Translations under genes and position numbers: made by a program
DNA from: an uncultured Rhizobiaceae group bacterium
GTDB taxonomy: Bacteria; Pseudomonadota; Alphaproteobacteria; Rhizobiales; Rhizobiaceae
DNA: 5,072 bases
NCBI GenBank assembly: GCA_905479965.1
Contig: CAJQOR010000396.1
Location: forward strand, 1-5,072
Direction: 5' to 3'
Shown here: positions 4,192-5,072 of the stretch, piece after piece
Layout: the number at the start of each line of letters is the position of its first letter
Numbering within the stretch: position 1 is the stretch's first letter
The notes under the pieces: model-generated
Seen by the model: the letters and a program-made list of their open reading frames with translations, nothing else
The model's database searches: none
What the model was told of the DNA's origin: nothing

Positions 4192-5072
4192 CTATGTCTC
4201 AACAATCGGGATGAATTCTTGATCATCGCCGGGCGGTAGCTTAAACCGACCATGGTTCCAATCACCTTCAATCCACGCTTGTTTTGCTGCTTCGATCTTG
4301 CCTTTCGATGATGATACAAAATTCCACCAGATATGGCGAGGGCCATTTAACGTTTCGCCTCCAAGTAAAATTAAACGCGCGCCATATGGACCAGCTTCAA
4401 GGGTCATTTGATCACCCGGTCTGAACACCATCATCTGTCCATTTTGAAATTCTTGTCCGGCGACTTTAATCGAGCCTTGGACAATATAGACACCTCTATC
4501 TTCGTGATTGTCGGGCATGGGAATTTTCGCATGAGCTTCTAAAACGGCATCAGCGTAAAACATGTCTGAATATGTTGTCACAGGTGCATTTTCACCATAG
4601 GCATTGCCCAAAATTAAGCGGACCTCTTTGCCTTCACCCTCAAGAAATGGAAGTGCAGATTCAGCTTGATGTTCAAAGCTAGCATCGTCGTCCTCGTGGT
4701 TCTCAGGAAGAGCAACCCAGGTTTGAATGCCAAAAAGGTTTGATTTTCCTTGTCTGGTTACGTCACTGGTGCGTTCTGAATGGGTCACGCCATTCCCCGC
4801 AACCATCCAGTTTACCTCCCCGGGATTAATCATCTGATTGGTGCCAAGACTATCACGGTGCTGAAACTCACCATCAAATAGATATGTCACAGTTGCCAAA
4901 CCAATATGCGGGTGAGGGCGCACATCAATCCCTTCATTGGTCAAAAATTCTGCTGGTCCCATCTGGTCAAAAAACACAAATGGCCCAACCATCCGGCGCC
5001 CCGCTGCAGGAAGCGCTCTGCGAACTTCAAATGCACCAATGTCACGAGAACGCGGTACAATCAGTGTTTCGA
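4192..5072 (-). CDS. pirin family protein (5' end beyond the window)
   Basis: The frame is open from the TAG at 4192-4194 to the window edge, giving 292 codons. The ATG at 4990-4992 is not the true start. The 26 codons before it encode typical pirin sequence, including ETLIVPRSRDIGAFEVRRAL, and the family's MVGPFVFFDQMGP motif runs across that ATG. About 20 residues are probably missing. The N-terminal cupin domain holds HPHIG (visible residues 53-57) and THSE (96-99), which supply His53, His55, His97 and Glu99, matching the three-His/one-Glu metal site of human pirin. The pirin C-terminal cupin follows (about 190-250), then the WWNFVSSSK ending. Some bacterial pirins such as YhhW degrade quercetin, while others bind metabolic enzymes; which applies here is unknown. 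The GNAT gene follows 12 bases downstream. Nearness to a quinone reductase-like gene suggests a shared aromatic or electrophile theme, by inference. Confidence 0.94.
   Translation of the reverse strand, partial: ETLIVPRSRDIGAFEVRRALPAAGRRMVGPFVFFDQMGPAEFLTNEGIDVRPHPHIGLATVTYLFDGEFQHRDSLGTNQMINPGEVNWMVAGNGVTHSERTSDVTRQGKSNLFGIQTWVALPENHEDDDASFEHQAESALPFLEGEGKEVRLILGNAYGENAPVTTYSDMFYADAVLEAHAKIPMPDNHEDRGVYIVQGSIKVAGQEFQNGQMMVFRPGDQMTLEAGPYGARLILLGGETLNGPRHIWWNFVSSSKGKIEAAKQAWIEGDWNHGRFKLPPGDDQEFIPIVET

Noticed and set aside
3877..4222. Two + strand open frames opposite the GNAT gene
   Set aside because: The minus-strand frame encodes a clear family match over its full length, so these are shadows.
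4990..4992. ATG as start of the pirin gene
   Set aside because: The frame continues to the window edge with 26 further codons of typical pirin sequence; the true start is outside.

Overview
This 5.07 kb window looks like ordinary chromosomal DNA of a proteobacterium, most likely an alphaproteobacterium of moderate GC. The evidence is indirect: a single-domain class I polyphosphate kinase 2 followed by a YdcH/DUF465 protein, a DUF2189 membrane protein, an FNR/FixK-type palindrome, and a pirin next to a minimal GNAT protein. No ribosomal RNA or other taxonomic marker is present, so the assignment is an inference. I see no transposase, integrase, phage gene, tRNA, rRNA or CRISPR array.

Left part (1-1127). 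The window opens inside the 3' end of a + strand gene whose last 46 codons resemble the C-terminus of molybdopterin-dependent oxidoreductases. Its stop codon overlaps the stop of a convergent gene for a multi-pass DUF2189 membrane protein. The DUF2189 gene is divergent from ppk2. The 174-base gap between them holds a perfect FNR/FnrL/FixK box (TTGAT-N4-ATCAA), centred 68 bases before the ppk2 start.

Middle (1128-2421). ppk2 and a 79-residue DUF465/YdcH protein form a likely two-gene operon with a 43-base gap. A GC-rich hairpin with a short T run follows. The inferred picture is polyphosphate/nucleotide interconversion switched with oxygen supply.

Right part (2420-5072). An HxlR-family regulator with one N-terminal cysteine and a TTG start is divergent from an NAD(P)H:quinone reductase-like MDR protein. 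Their shared intergenic region carries a 12-base direct repeat at 19-base spacing and a separate inverted repeat. This matches the layout of thiol-based quinone/electrophile sensors such as YodB and QorR. Beyond the reductase, on the opposite strand, lies a likely operon of a pirin (its 5' end runs off the window) and a minimal GNAT-like acetyltransferase.

The two best regulatory signals are the FNR box and the HxlR/reductase operator region. All gene families here are known. I did not find convincing evidence of a wholly undescribed system; the novelty, if any, is in the regulation.
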